Assembly: GCA_003864495.1 (NCBI GenBank)
Contig: ML133483.1
Location: 1 to 64,000, forward strand
Direction: 5' to 3'
DNA: 64,000 nucleotides
Source: Nemopilema nomurai
Taxonomy: Eukaryota > Cnidaria > Scyphozoa > Rhizostomeae > Rhizostomatidae
Shown: piece by piece, positions 39,385-50,941 of the stretch
How the letters are laid out: the number at the start of each line of letters is the position of its first letter
How positions within the stretch are numbered: position 1 is the first letter of the stretch
The notes under the pieces: model-generated
Seen by the model: the letters and a program-made list of their open reading frames with translations, nothing else
Told to the model about the DNA's origin: nothing
Database searches by the model: none
Translations under genes and position numbers: made by a program

Positions 39385-39798
39385 TCAAGATTTAAGGATA
39401 AGATATATGTGCCCCCAAGGAGAGTGGCTCGGCTCGATAATGCGAAGGCGCAACATACGTTCAATTTCAGTTTTAATAGCCGCGAGTTCTGCAGGGCTCT
39501 TACGATAAGGCAATTTATAAACCGGAGATGCATTACCTGTATCAATGTTGTGATGAAACCCTTGTATCGGCGATAAAGGAGAATTTGGTAAATAAAAGGC
39601 GCGAGGGAATCGTTTGAGCAAACCTTTGAACTTAGACATAATGTCTTGAGGCACGTGAGCATAAGAGAGCGTGTCTATACGTAGCGCATTGCATAGCTCA
39701 GTAAAAAACATCTCAGAAGAAGGATCTAAATGTGGGTCATCCGTAGGAGGTAATGCGTGTTCGTGATCTGAGAGATTGCGATCTAAAAAATCTGCCAA
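39385..39798 (-). pseudogene. Truncated pol: start of reverse transcriptase
   Basis: Lies in the -1 frame relative to gag. After a linker of about 80 residues it shows the Ty3/Gypsy RT entry block: VYKLPYRKSPAELAAIKTEI, then IEPSHSPWG. The frame ends at 39385 before any catalytic aspartates, and only about 120 bp separate this from the 3' LTR, so the deletion removed nearly all pol. The frame has no ATG; translation would need a ribosomal frameshift at the gag stop. Confidence 0.85.
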
Positions 39799-42191
39799 CA
39801 GGGTTGAATCATGTCGCGATGAATGAATGGCGGTGGCACTATTGGAGTGACAGGAATGTCAGGCATAGAGTTGTTGGCGGCAAGCGCTGCATAACACCTA
39901 TCAGAAACCAAATTAGCAGTATGATTAATTGCGCATTCCATTACTTGAATGTCATCTGCATGAGGCGTTCGAAGGGAGCCTAATGAAATGTTGCTAGGAA
40001 GCACCGCCTTACCCTTTGTAGAACGGATTAAAATGTGCGCCTGAAAGCAAATAGGATTAGCGGCGCTTGGTACGCTATTATCACCTGCAGAGAACAAGGC
40101 GCCCATGCAATACTGGTCAGCTGGAGGAATAGGGCGACTAGGGCGACACTTAGGATGGGTGGGGCGATTAGCGGTAAGAAAGGGTGGCGGGGTTTCACCA
40201 GGAAAAAAGAAGTTGTCTACAGAATGTAGGTCTATGGGGCCACTAAGGGTTTCAAGACCTGGTGAAAATCTGTTACCCTCTAACCATAAAGGGCCGGAAA
40301 AAAGGGGTGAGCTTACTAATGAGGCTGCGATGAAAAAACAGACAGTTACAAGATTGAACCCGCGTTCTAAGTAAACCTTGTTCGGCGAGCCAGTAAGCGT
40401 AGGCTTCGCGGTAAGCAGACATGTAACATTAGCAATAGATCCTGGCCTAGAGAAATCTAAACTTGGAAAAGCAAGTGCGGGGTTCGAATCATAACACTTA
40501 ACTTCAAAATCCATGGCCTTATTTGCAAAATACACAGTAAGTTCACGAGAACGAATGATAGCATCTGTTTGGCGTAGATGATTTTGACCAAACAAGATAG
40601 GCCATGTTAGGTTAGGAACTACCAGCATTGTAAAAGTGGTCGACCTACCGTTTTCCCAGACTATGGGGACTTGCATGGTACCAACTGCCCGAAGGGCTGA
40701 GCATGGTCCAGCTACCGAGACAGGGACGTGCTGTTCCAATTTGGTGAATTTACAATTTGAATTATACTTCGCCACGGTATCGGCGTGTTTTTGACTCACC
40801 AGCGAAACAGAACAGCAACTATCGAGAGGCAAGGGCAAGGACACACCCGCAGAAGAAACCTTTGTCCACAGAATGTTTTTGTTCGCAAGAGCGATAGCCG
40901 AAATTGTGGACTTGGTGGGCAAAGCTGTGATGGCTGGCATGCCAAAAAGAGGATCTTGCGAAGAGTCTGCCGAGGCAGAAAAAGGGGTAACCGAGGGTTG
41001 TGGAAGACACTTTTCCACTTCCCTTTTAATGCTGGTAGTGAGGTCTTGGCGCAAATCAACAAGAGAACCGTTAACAATTTGCTTTACTGAACTAAGTAAA
41101 ACCGACTCATGTGAATTAGAGACAGCTGTATGAGCGGAAACTTTAGGAGTGTGGCGAACAAAATTTCTATGACGAGGAGTTGTAGATGCCTGAGTAACAG
41201 GAGAATTAGTATGCTGCTCATGATAAATCTCTTTACAGGCAAACTTATTACATTTCAAGCATTTGTGCAAGCGTTTAAACCTACAGTTATTGCCAGGTAA
41301 TTGACAATGCGAATGAGAAAATTTGTTAAAGTTTCTACAGATTTGCGAAGGCAATGAGGAGCTTGAAAAATTCTTCATACCTGATCCAGGAGGTGTCTTG
41401 TTTGGTTCAGCGAAGAGCGCCTTAGGCAAAGGGTCCGTAGAAGGCAGAACAGATTCATGGCGTTTGGCGGCTTCGATGATAGCAGGAAGGGATTTGAAAG
41501 GTTCATCTCGGCTCAAGAGATCCTTGGCAATGGGTGGGTGAAGCTTCATGGCAAAGGCGTGTATCAGCTCTAGCTGCTGGCCATCTGGAGAGGTGTGAAT
41601 GCCTGGGAGAAGTTTTTCCAAGGAGTGTTGGGTTTCGAGGAATCGGTGGGCAAAATTAGATACAGACTCTTGAGGTTGTTGGCGCATAGAGTAATAAACG
41701 GCCAAGAGTTGACGAAGCTGTTCCTCTTTCGGAATTCCCCGCTGGCGGCATAAATTGTGAAGACATTGATCGTAGAGGGTACGAAACTCATCAGGCGTAG
41801 TTTTCGAAGTGAATTTTGTGGCGTTGGAGGTTTCGAAGGCGCAGATTATGTCGAAGGCACGAGAGTCTTTCTGGCTTTGTTGTTTAAGGTAGGTGAGCCA
41901 GAGGCGTGGAGAAACCCCAGATGTTGCCAAAACTTGGGTTAACTGCTCGGCGAAACGGTCGATCGGTTCAGCTCCCGTGAATTGTGGCAGGCTGAGAGGA
42001 GGTAAGCGAATAGATTGGTGAGGCGAGGCATCGCGGGCACGAATGGAGAGCGAAAGGTCAGCAACGGCATGCGAAAGGTCTTGGATCTGCTGCTGAGTCT
42101 GATTCGTAACCTCTTTTGACGAATTATGGTGGTCACGAACAACATCAGCGAGTCCTTTGACGATTCCAAGAACTTCTTCCGGCGATGTCAT
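39783..42191 (-). CDS. Gag-protease polyprotein of the LTR element
   Basis: 802 aa from the ATG at 42191 to TAG at 39783. Residues about 60-250 are a capsid-like region (LPPLSLPQFTGAEPIDRF and onward). Residues 285-325 form a Cys/His-rich knuckle (CRNFNKF, then C..C and CLKCNKFAC), unlike the CCHC knuckle of retroviruses. A retropepsin-like domain spans about 440-570: LPLDSCCSVSLVS holds the catalytic Asp457, and ILFGQNHL (532-539) the second strand motif. The usual D-T/S-G is D-S-C here. Residues 590-790 are not a recognised domain and include a hydrophobic stretch (FNLVTVCFFIAASLV, 612-626). The frame is intact, consistent with a young copy. Confidence 0.88.
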   Translation of the reverse strand: MTSPEEVLGIVKGLADVVRDHHNSSKEVTNQTQQQIQDLSHAVADLSLSIRARDASPHQSIRLPPLSLPQFTGAEPIDRFAEQLTQVLATSGVSPRLWLTYLKQQSQKDSRAFDIICAFETSNATKFTSKTTPDEFRTLYDQCLHNLCRQRGIPKEEQLRQLLAVYYSMRQQPQESVSNFAHRFLETQHSLEKLLPGIHTSPDGQQLELIHAFAMKLHPPIAKDLLSRDEPFKSLPAIIEAAKRHESVLPSTDPLPKALFAEPNKTPPGSGMKNFSSSSLPSQICRNFNKFSHSHCQLPGNNCRFKRLHKCLKCNKFACKEIYHEQHTNSPVTQASTTPRHRNFVRHTPKVSAHTAVSNSHESVLLSSVKQIVNGSLVDLRQDLTTSIKREVEKCLPQPSVTPFSASADSSQDPLFGMPAITALPTKSTISAIALANKNILWTKVSSAGVSLPLPLDSCCSVSLVSQKHADTVAKYNSNCKFTKLEQHVPVSVAGPCSALRAVGTMQVPIVWENGRSTTFTMLVVPNLTWPILFGQNHLRQTDAIIRSRELTVYFANKAMDFEVKCYDSNPALAFPSLDFSRPGSIANVTCLLTAKPTLTGSPNKVYLERGFNLVTVCFFIAASLVSSPLFSGPLWLEGNRFSPGLETLSGPIDLHSVDNFFFPGETPPPFLTANRPTHPKCRPSRPIPPADQYCMGALFSAGDNSVPSAANPICFQAHILIRSTKGKAVLPSNISLGSLRTPHADDIQVMECAINHTANLVSDRCYAALAANNSMPDIPVTPIVPPPFIHRDMIQPCWQIF

Positions 42192-42240
42192 TGCGGTGTT
42201 AGTTAATCTGGTCCTACACGTTTGTGAAGTCACGCACGAT

Positions 42241-42256
42241 TTCGGGTCCTACACCA
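42241..42256 (-). other. Candidate tRNA primer-binding site
   Basis: Minus strand reads TGGTGTAGGACCCGAA, starting four bases after the 5' LTR end. TGG pairs with the CCA end of a tRNA; which tRNA was not determined. Confidence 0.6.
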
Positions 42257-42260
42257 CTTT

Positions 42261-42508
42261 TGTAAAGGTCTTGCGCTGTATGGCGCAGACTTATGCGAGA
42301 GGATTTGATGTGAGAAACGAAGAAATGAGATCTTGTTCTTTGCTTACATTCTTGTTCTTGTGCATAATCAAAAAACGGAGCTGTCATCTACAGAATCACA
42401 TGATATTTATACTCACGGCATACAATAGATTAATTACATGATTGACATAAAACTAAACGAGGTACAAATGAAAACGAGGTTATACAATATAAGAAATATC
42501 CTGTTACA
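42261..42508 (-). repeat. 5' LTR
   Basis: 248 bp, TG...CA ends, identical by eye to 39019-39266. Followed by CCGT, which also precedes the other LTR. Confidence 0.95.
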
Positions 42509-42512
42509 CCGT

Positions 42513-44395
42513 TTAGGGGGGGGGGGGGGGGATGAGGTTACATGACGCCCCTCAATGTTTGGAAAACAACCAGAAAGTTGGTTATGTATTGAGGAACTTA
42601 ACACTAATTGGGAGCTTTGAAACTGAAACTGTAAAACAAATTTTCTGCGGAGTAAAAGTTGGTCAAAAAGTATAGTTGGTCATTTTTTTCTGGGTACATC
42701 ACTGATTACCACCGCCTTAACTCAAATAACAAGTTACAGGCATTGCTCGAAAACTTCTAGGGAAACCACTGATGAGTGACTTAGGAGAATGACAGCTCTA
42801 GCTTTGTGCAACCTTGCATTCCCAGCATATTCAGTAAGGTGACAAGTTTAAAAGCAAATTAACTGAAGAGCTAAGTACCATACTTCGATGTGGCATCAAT
42901 CAAGTTCCTCATCGCCTTTGGGAGAGTGTGAACGACGCTCTTTGATGTTCTGGAGGGGGGACCTTCACGCCTAAGAGCTCTCACATTACCATATAGAACC
43001 GCCTCATTATCTCCTTACAACTGAGCGCAATAGCTTTCAAGATTCTCTTTACATTGTAGAGCAGCTGTCCATACTATCTTCAATACTCAGATACAGTCCT
43101 TCTGTACCAAAACATAAATCAAAATTGGCCTCAAAGTAGGCCCGTTGGCATTCGCAGTGTGTGCATGCTGATGACGATGAAGCTTCTTTTTTATTTATTC
43201 CCGACTTTAGCACGAATGAACAGACCACCTCATTACTTAATAACTAGTTAAGGAGTTTTGGAGCCTTAGGCACTGCACATGGCCACTAACAGTCGTAAAT
43301 GCGATATATTTAACGTTCTTTGGGCAAATTTAAACACAACATCCATAAGAATATGGCTTTCTAGAAAACAAAATGTACAGCTGCAAATGTGAAAATAGTC
43401 CGAGACAGACATGAAATACACAGCTCTAATTAAAATGAAATTAGAATATGGGAACAAAAAATGATAACCATACAGAAGTTGCGTCACAAAGTATTGAAAA
43501 GCAGGACATAAGTAAATTGCTTCTTCGACAAAGTTTACGTCTATCGGTATCTTCTGTTGCTGGTGCGATCCACGTAGAGCGGTTTCACTTATCATAACAC
43601 GAAGCAATGCTTCAGCAAGGCAAATACATTGGCAGGAAATCCTAGAAACCCAGAGTTCTGAATTTGTGCAAAGTTCAATTACTCATCTTCCTTCTGCTCC
43701 TAGCCTTGAGTGTCTAGCTTGAAATATTCCTGTTCAGTTTCATGCTTCTCAGTACAAAACATAGTTTTCTGCTAAATGCCAGTCGTAATGGATATCGAGA
43801 TGATGCATTTGAGAATAAAAGAAGGTCAAAGATTATATTTTAGTTGACAGCCATCACAACATGTATAAAGTGTTTGAAATTCAATGCCTCATGATGACGT
43901 ACAATTAAAGAACAATCAATGAGATCTCAAACAGTTCCTTGAGTTGTTAGCTTTCAAACTTTGTTTTTTGAAAGTTGAACAAACTCACTGCAAATCCTTA
44001 CCATGATATCTCCATATACTTTAATTGGGGGAACATAAACTACTTTGACAATAAAAATATGCTTTTTAACTTTAAGAAATGAAATTTTTACACATGAGAT
44101 TTTATCTGCAAAATCATTCTTTGAATCAAAACAGGATACATCACCTGACAGAACACACATAGAAAGCAGACAAATTTACAAATTCAAGTTCAAAGATTTG
44201 TAGCTTAATCATTGGCATACAAAGATGTAACAAAAATCTTAATTGCACTGTTACTAAAACTTATACTTCGTTTAATGTGAATGACTGTCTTCTAATAATC
44301 ACATTTCTTTTCAAGTTACTTGCATTGAGGTCATTGAGTTAAAACAATACAATTTCACTTTGCTCAGAGCTGTCAGTCTTAAAAACAGCAAAGGT
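42513..44395. other. Intergenic region with G-run
   Basis: Starts with a run of 16 G at 42516-42531 next to the LTR insertion. The rest is AT-rich with no recognised gene; an ATTAAA on the minus strand (44271-44276) may end the RhoGDI transcript. Confidence 0.5.
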
Positions 44396-47358
44396 CTATT
44401 CCCAGTCCTTTTTTATGTCAAATGTCCACTCCCATGCAAGATGGACGTTTTTATCATCATCTAAAAATTTGCTCTTCACTTTGTACGCTCCCCTGAATAG
44501 CATTCCCTTTGGCGCCTCATCAGGTGGGGTGACATACGAATGTGATTCTACTTTTGGACCATAGCTCCCAACCATATAATGCTGCTTGTCAACTACAATC
44601 AAATTACCAGGTAAAGAAAAACATCATAAGACATGCACAGTCACATTAAAACAGATGATTAAATATATATATATATACATTAAATTTCAGACAAACAGCA
44701 ACAATCAACTTTAGAACAACATTCTTATTTCCAAAAAATATTTAACAAAATTCAACAAATTGACTTACATATTTGGAAAATGTGGATATTTGTAAAAACA
44801 TGTTGTGAAAGAAACTACTAAATTATCTAGGAACACATTGACTCTTAAATATATTTGGTATCTGTCATTAATGCACATTATAGGTTTTTTGACATTTTTG
44901 TCTCAATGAACAACTAGAATATACCTGTTATTCCCTTCCTTGTAACATCATGGCGGTATTTTAAGCCAGCAACTATTTCATGTTGCACCTAGAGCATAAA
45001 AAAGTGTAATAAAAAAGGTATTAGCGATACTATTAATAACTTTGTTAAAGCTTGGGTACCCAGTTTTGGAATCCTGAGTTATTCTATTACATGCTAAAAC
45101 TAAGTATTAGGAGTGCCTTTGGATAATAGGAGCAGTAAAGTGATTTCACCTATGTGATCCCTAAAACATTGGATGCAGACTTAAAGGTTGCAAGTCAGAA
45201 GTACGGGAAATCGAGTTCAACACATCAACCACAAAACATTCTCACACATCAACAAAACAAACTACTGCACAGCACTAATTATATATTTTTAGGAAAAGCA
45301 GCAAGGTAGATACATGCTGTAGCATAGTATTATTATCAGATTGAAAAACTTACCCTGAAGACGATTTTTAGACGGTATTCTACACCTTCCTTTATTGTTA
45401 TGACTTCTTTCTTCAGAGGTTCCAGATTCCCTATTATAAACATGCATAAAAATTTTCACTTAGGCTGCTGGTCAAGGGCATTACAATCTGCAGGTTTAAC
45501 AAAACCACAACAGATACAGAGCGAATCCTGAGCCTCAGCTATGCAAATCTCATAACGATTGGAAAAAATCTAAAATTAGTGTACATAATTGTATATACCT
45601 TAATAATTTATCAAAAACTTGCAAAATGCTGTTAGAGGGTTCCTAGACAGAAAACATTTGGCTAGCTATATGTACACAAAATATAACTGTGAAATTAATA
45701 CCCAGCATCAGTGGCATAAAACAATTTACAATCATCCTCCACCTCAACTTTAATATAAATGCCAAAATATCATATTATGTACAAAAAATTCATATTCAAG
45801 TTACCAGTTAGATCCTTCTCTATATCAGACCGTCCTTCCGACATGAAGATCATTTTCTCAACAACCACTCTTCTTGGATCATCAGCGGGGGCTAAAATAT
45901 ATAAGTCTGGTTTAATACATTGAATAAAGTATAAATGTCAAGAAACAAAATAAAATTTACATTCATAGCAAAAGAGTCATGAAACATTGTCACTTGAGGA
46001 CCTAGGTAAACAAAATTCCAAATTGGTACTGGCCACACATTGATAACAGCTTTTGTAAGTTGGAGTGTCTATCCAGTTTAAATATTCAAAACCATAATTT
46101 ATTATTGTTAAACTACTGAGATGATAGGTACCAAAATAAATTTTCTTACCATTGCTACATAAAAGAAAGTTACACTTTAGTAACAAAGTATTATTGGGAC
46201 TACTACAATTTGAAGCAAGATGCCTTGCCAAGATTAACTCATAAAAGATATCAATAGTCCAACCAACCATTGAGGCATTTCAATTTATGTAGGAAGAACA
46301 AATGCTTTTGCTCTCAAAATTTGAATTGCACTACCAAATTGGCCCCTTAAATACATCATACTTTTAGAAGTTTTTATCACTTTGGATTTTTTGAATAAAT
46401 GAACTTTGAAATGAAACTGACAATATAACTTAGATGAACGTAGGGATGGCATAAAAAGCCATTTTGTGGAAATACTTGCCATGTTCCATTATTATTATTA
46501 TCATCATTATTATTAACTTCATTCTTTGAAAACATCGGATATCACAAAAAGCCGACTTTGATTCTCTTTCAAAATGACAAGTGAGCTTCAGAAACAACTT
46601 TTCATAGCAGAACACTGCTCTAATCGAGATTAAAGATATTTCTCTGTCAGTTTAACGAGCATTCAGTGCTGTCAAGTGGCCTTGTTTATGGCCTTTTTTC
46701 AAACCACACCTTGCGTCCTCTCTCTCCAAATACCAACACATTTGCCGTAACCTGTGTGAAATCGCGCTTAAAAACCCCAGAACGCGTACTTTTACATACC
46801 ATTTCAGTATGAATTCACAGTTCATTTTACTGGAAATAACTTTATATAGCACGAAAAAATCAAATAACAAACCCATGAAGGACGCTGCGCCAAGGCCGAA
46901 TTAACCAGCAGGCAGCAAGTTCTCGAAGTCAGGGTAGAATGTGATGAAATTGTTATAAAGGGAAGATATTAAAGTATTGGGACTAATTCCAAATGAAAAA
47001 TTTCATCAAAACCAGTCAGGTTTTAACTCCTGTCACACAGTTAAACTTCTTTAACATTTGGCGACCGGGCTTCCTCCTCAACAAACGAAACAGCAGGCCA
47101 CAGTATCAACGACTTCCATTTCAAATGGCCAAAAATCTAAAAAACTGGCGAATGAAAATATATTTCATAGACCTCTAACGTTTTACCTGCTGCTGGATCT
47201 ACTCCAGCAAGAAGAGCTTGCTTGTATCTGACAAGAGACTCATCATCTTGATCTTGTTCTTGGATTTCCTTCATTGACTTCGGAGCTGGTGCTTTGTATC
47301 CTGGAGTTTCTTCTGGCTCCTCGTTGTCAATGGGCGGTATCTCCTCACTTTCAGCCAT
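44396..47358 (-). CDS. ARHGDIA: Rho GDP-dissociation inhibitor
   Basis: Binds prenylated Rho/Rac/Cdc42 in the cytosol, keeping them GDP-bound and off membranes. Five exons (minus): 47187-47358, 45805-45891, 45354-45430, 44925-44988, 44396-44592; phases 1, 1, 0, 1; 198 aa (human RhoGDI1 204). N-terminal regulatory arm 1-57 (KSMKEIQEQDQDDESLVRYK matches KSIQEIQELDKDDESLRKYK), then the immunoglobulin-like sandwich holding the prenyl pocket: GVEYRLKIVF, HYMVGSYGP, TPPDEAPKGMLFRGAY, and LAWEWTFDIKKDW at the C-terminus. ATG at 47358 is the first Met and suits the family N-terminus. Vertebrate paralogue assignment (A, B or G) is not meaningful here; the symbol is by similarity. Confidence 0.96.
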
Positions 47359-50339
47359 GTTTGTAATTAGTTTTTTGCCTTTCAGAAGTCTAGCGATGCA
47401 ATAAGTACGTATATACAAGTATCAACTTCAGTTTCCTCCTTTCCAGCAGATAGAAGAGGAAATGGACTCCTTCAGCAGCACAACTCCACCTACTCTCATG
47501 CAGAGGCCTGGGTCAAGCTCCTCCACAATGCAAAAATTAGCAGAATCATAGATAAGAGATTAATCACTGATTTAAAAAAAGATTTTTTGGATAGAATAAA
47601 CTGATGTAATTAGTAGACTTGCTTTTTCTGGTAAAACAAGGCCTCCGACGAAGGGGGACCGGGGGGCCATGGCCCCCTCACTTTTTTGTGAAACAATAGA
47701 GCTTCTTTAAACATCTTTTGTTATGATTGTTAGAATCTCCCTTGCCCCCTCCACTTTCCAACCTGCGTGGGAGCCCGTGTAAAAGCATGGTCAATTAGAA
47801 AGAAAACTTTTCGATTAATTTCAATTGACTATAGTAAAAGTAAAATACACGGTCAATTCACTTGGTCTTCAAGACCCGTCAAGACTCAAATTTTCTAGGA
47901 TGCTTCGACCACCATTAGCCAGGTAGCCGATAAGAATTATGGTATTAGATGAGATACGAAATAAAGTATTTTCACAGATATTGTTTGCTACTAGAGCTCC
48001 CCATTTGCTCATGTTCTACCACCAGACCATGTGAAACTGAACAGCTCCATCTGCTGAGAAAGCATCGGACTTCTGGTGAAAAGATATGCAATAGTTAAAC
48101 AAAACATATTAAAAGGGGAAAACATTGATTGGTTTAGATAAAGAAATATAAAATTGACTCAATAGCAAGCCTTGATGTTCAACCACCACGCCTATCATAG
48201 TGGAAATAGGAAGACTCTCTAAGTTGCATTATTTAACAATCCTGTCAATTTGTGCTTTTTCAGAATTCTTTTGAGTATCATTTTAGACAGTTCTCAGGGC
48301 AGAAAGGCTTGGACTGAAAGAATTTATTTGAAAAGTAGAACGATTATATGTCAAGAAATTCTTGTCATAGAGATTACACTTGGACTTTGCCATTACACTT
48401 GCCCCCCCCCCCCCAGCCCATTAATTAGCATTAAGATGGGTTCACATACAAGGAAAGTTACCGATCAACAAATCATACCAAACAAATGGACTTGAACGTC
48501 TTTGCTTTGAACGTCACAAGAACATTTTTTTACGGATCTGTACTGTTCTTGGATTGGGTTTAAGTATATTCTCAGAATTTATTTCATATCATATAAATCA
48601 TTATTTTTACAGCAATGTAGAATGTTGAATATCAAAGCATGTTGCGTATACCGGTGGCTAAATGAAAGAACTAAATACTGACCCAACAAAGGGCCCAAAA
48701 TGCTCAGTTAACATTTAAACTTCCACAATTATTTAGCTACTGATCGATCAACTGCTTTAGGTAAATTCTAGGACAGGGTTTGAAGACGTTCAAAAATGTT
48801 GGATAGAGATGATTCGCATTATATTTTCTTGCTAGAACACGTATGTCTTGGCTTTAAGCATGGATCCTAATGTATATTTAATCCTCGCTATGCATGTTAC
48901 AAATTGCTAGATGTTGTCTGTTCGTTGTTTGTCAAGTGAGGAAACCAGGTATGGAATTGTAGTTCACGTTGGAATTGTTGAATGAGAGTCATGAGAGATC
49001 CTCTCAAGCAAAACAAAAGCTGTAGTCAGCAGATGCTTGCAAAACATGTTCTGCAGGTTATAGTTTGGCAGCGCCGATGAGCTGATGTGGACAGCTATAG
49101 CTATAGCAACAGAACAGAAACTTCAATTTTTCTTTACTTTTTCTACCCAATTGTGGAAGGCTATTCCATTCAGACTGGACAAGATGTATAACTACCTATT
49201 TGCAAATAACGCAACCACTTTTGACAAAGATGGTCCTTGGGATGTCCCAAAAATAGTACCTCGGGGGAGGGCGGCAGTTTCAGTTTAAAATCACTTAAAA
49301 AAACAATTTCGCCTCGCACAAAATACACATATAAAGGGCGTTGCCAACTCGTTGCTAAGAGTCCATAGGGCGTGGTCGCAAAAGTTTTCAGACCCACCTG
49401 TCGTGGGTTGCGTATGCCTCGGATCGTTCCAATCGCAAAAAGGAACTAGTGAAAACATCTCAAACAACACAAGTGCCTTTTGCTAAAAGTTATCATATTT
49501 TCCTATTACTTCATTTTCAAATTATCCTATTTTATTTTCAACAGTATTTACAATGCAATGTACATAATGTAGCAAGTAAGAGAGTTGTCGGTCCAAATAC
49601 CTTTTGCGTTGCCATCATTTTCATGATCAGTAAACTTTTCCCTCCCATTCGGTTGCTCCATCATCGATTTTATATCAAACTATACACACACTCCAAAGTA
49701 CAAAAATGCTGACTAACCCCGAATTTTATTAAAAATTTATGCATTATTACTCGAACTGTATTTTGTTTGTTATCTAATCCGTTTAACAAGAGGATGCTCC
49801 GACCATATTATTCCTATTTCATCTTAAGGCTCTTGCTGCTGCTTCAGCAATGCTTAATAAATAAACTGATATAATGATCTTGTTTACCAACTACTTCAAG
49901 AGAAATTTCAAATTAAAAATTGCAAACATGAAGTGGGATTGTTCAAACTGCGGAAAGTATTTCAAGATTGGAAGCTGCAACGACACAAAAACAACCATTA
50001 GTGGATTGCCCATGATTCTTAGTTGAAATATTATCCCCATATTATCCTATCATTGGCTGCCCAATATCCGAACTTCTAAAAACATGAACAGTTCGTTGCA
50101 ACAAGCATTTTATAAATTAGGCCTCTTTATTTTATAAACCATTTGAAGAAATCCCGTGGACCCTCAACTTCCATTAGATCTACACTACATCAAGTTTCAG
50201 TGTTATTCAAGCCCATAGGCTTTCAGAGGCATAAAAATTATGCATATCCACAACAGTTTTGTTTAATGTAGCCCAGTTTTGTGCAGAGAACTGCCATTAA
50301 ATTCTTGTTGTGAACAGACAAACACTACTTAGGGGAAAG
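47359..50339. other. Intergenic region, RhoGDI to PDI
   Basis: No recognised gene. A G/C-rich dispersed-repeat-like patch at about 47640-47790 (GGGGGACCGGGGGGCCATGG, then ACTTTTTTGTG) and a run of 13 C at 48402-48414. Confidence 0.45.
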
Positions 50340-50522
50340 ATGTCTGAAGAACAAAAGACAAAAGAAACAACAATTCAAACAGAAATTTCACTTCGAAAAC
50401 AACAGGACAATATGGTGTCTGTGACAAAATCTATGACTTACAAGTATTTGCCTTGCCAAAAATTCTACACTGGCCCTTCATCACTTTATTCAAAACCTAA
50501 AAGCTGGAATACCAACTCTTAA
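50340..50522 (+). CDS. Hypothetical 60-aa protein or terminal exon
   Basis: ATG at 50340 to TAA at 50522. Polar, Lys/Ser/Tyr-rich: MSEEQKTKETTIQTEISLRK near the start and YLPCQKFYTGPSSLYSKPK near the end. No family recognised. A possible acceptor (gttttgtgcag at 50284) suggests an upstream exon, and a polyA hexamer follows 143 bp after the stop. It lies tail-to-tail with the PDI gene. Confidence 0.4.
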   Translation: MSEEQKTKETTIQTEISLRKQQDNMVSVTKSMTYKYLPCQKFYTGPSSLYSKPKSWNTNS

Positions 50523-50664
50523 TGACATCATAAGCAACAAGTCAAATTGAACACAAGCCACTTATGACAATTAGGAGCGCTCAAATCTTGCCACCAAAGA
50601 ATTCAAAATATGCAGCGTCTATAAATACTGTTGAACATTTAACTGTCTGTGTAAAATAGCATGG

Positions 50665-50670
50665 AATAAA
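50665..50670 (+). terminator. Candidate polyA signal
   Basis: AATAAA downstream of the 60-aa ORF on the plus strand. Confidence 0.4.
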
Positions 50671-50941
50671 AACAAATTGTTATAGCAGATAGGACATAAA
50701 TCTTAAATTTGCAATCATTTATGTTCTTAATGATCACAAATTTAACACTTTTGCATGCTGGTGCCTCACTTCAGATTTAAAACTCAAACAAGTTACTTAG
50801 ACATTTCTGTAGAAACAAATATATATTGTGGTGGGCTCGATCAAAACATGTTGAAAATTTTGAGTTCTCTAAATATAAAATTTTAAGAGTGAAGACCATC
50901 AACATGCAATTGATAAACTTGAAACATAGCTATTTAAGTCC

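Larger units (their letters stand above)
39019..42508 (-). mobile_element. Ty3/Gypsy-type LTR retrotransposon, pol-truncated
   Basis: A 3.5-kb element read on the minus strand: 5' LTR 42261-42508, primer site, gag-protease ORF, start of pol, polypurine tract, 3' LTR 39019-39266. LTRs begin TG and end CA and look base-identical over 248 bp. The flanks repeat CCGT (39015-39018 and 42509-42512), a 4-bp target duplication (5 bp CCGTT if the LTR edge is moved by one). Only the first 50-60 residues of reverse transcriptase remain; the rest of RT, RNase H and integrase are absent, so this copy depends on helper elements. Identical LTRs mean a recent insertion. Confidence 0.93.

Noticed and set aside
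40465..40480. GGTTCGAATCA, similar to a tRNA B box
   Set aside because: Lies in the retroelement gag ORF with no A box or foldable tRNA around it.
43266..43607. 113-codon minus-strand frame
   Set aside because: Non-conserved, compositionally like intergenic DNA, no splice or promoter evidence.
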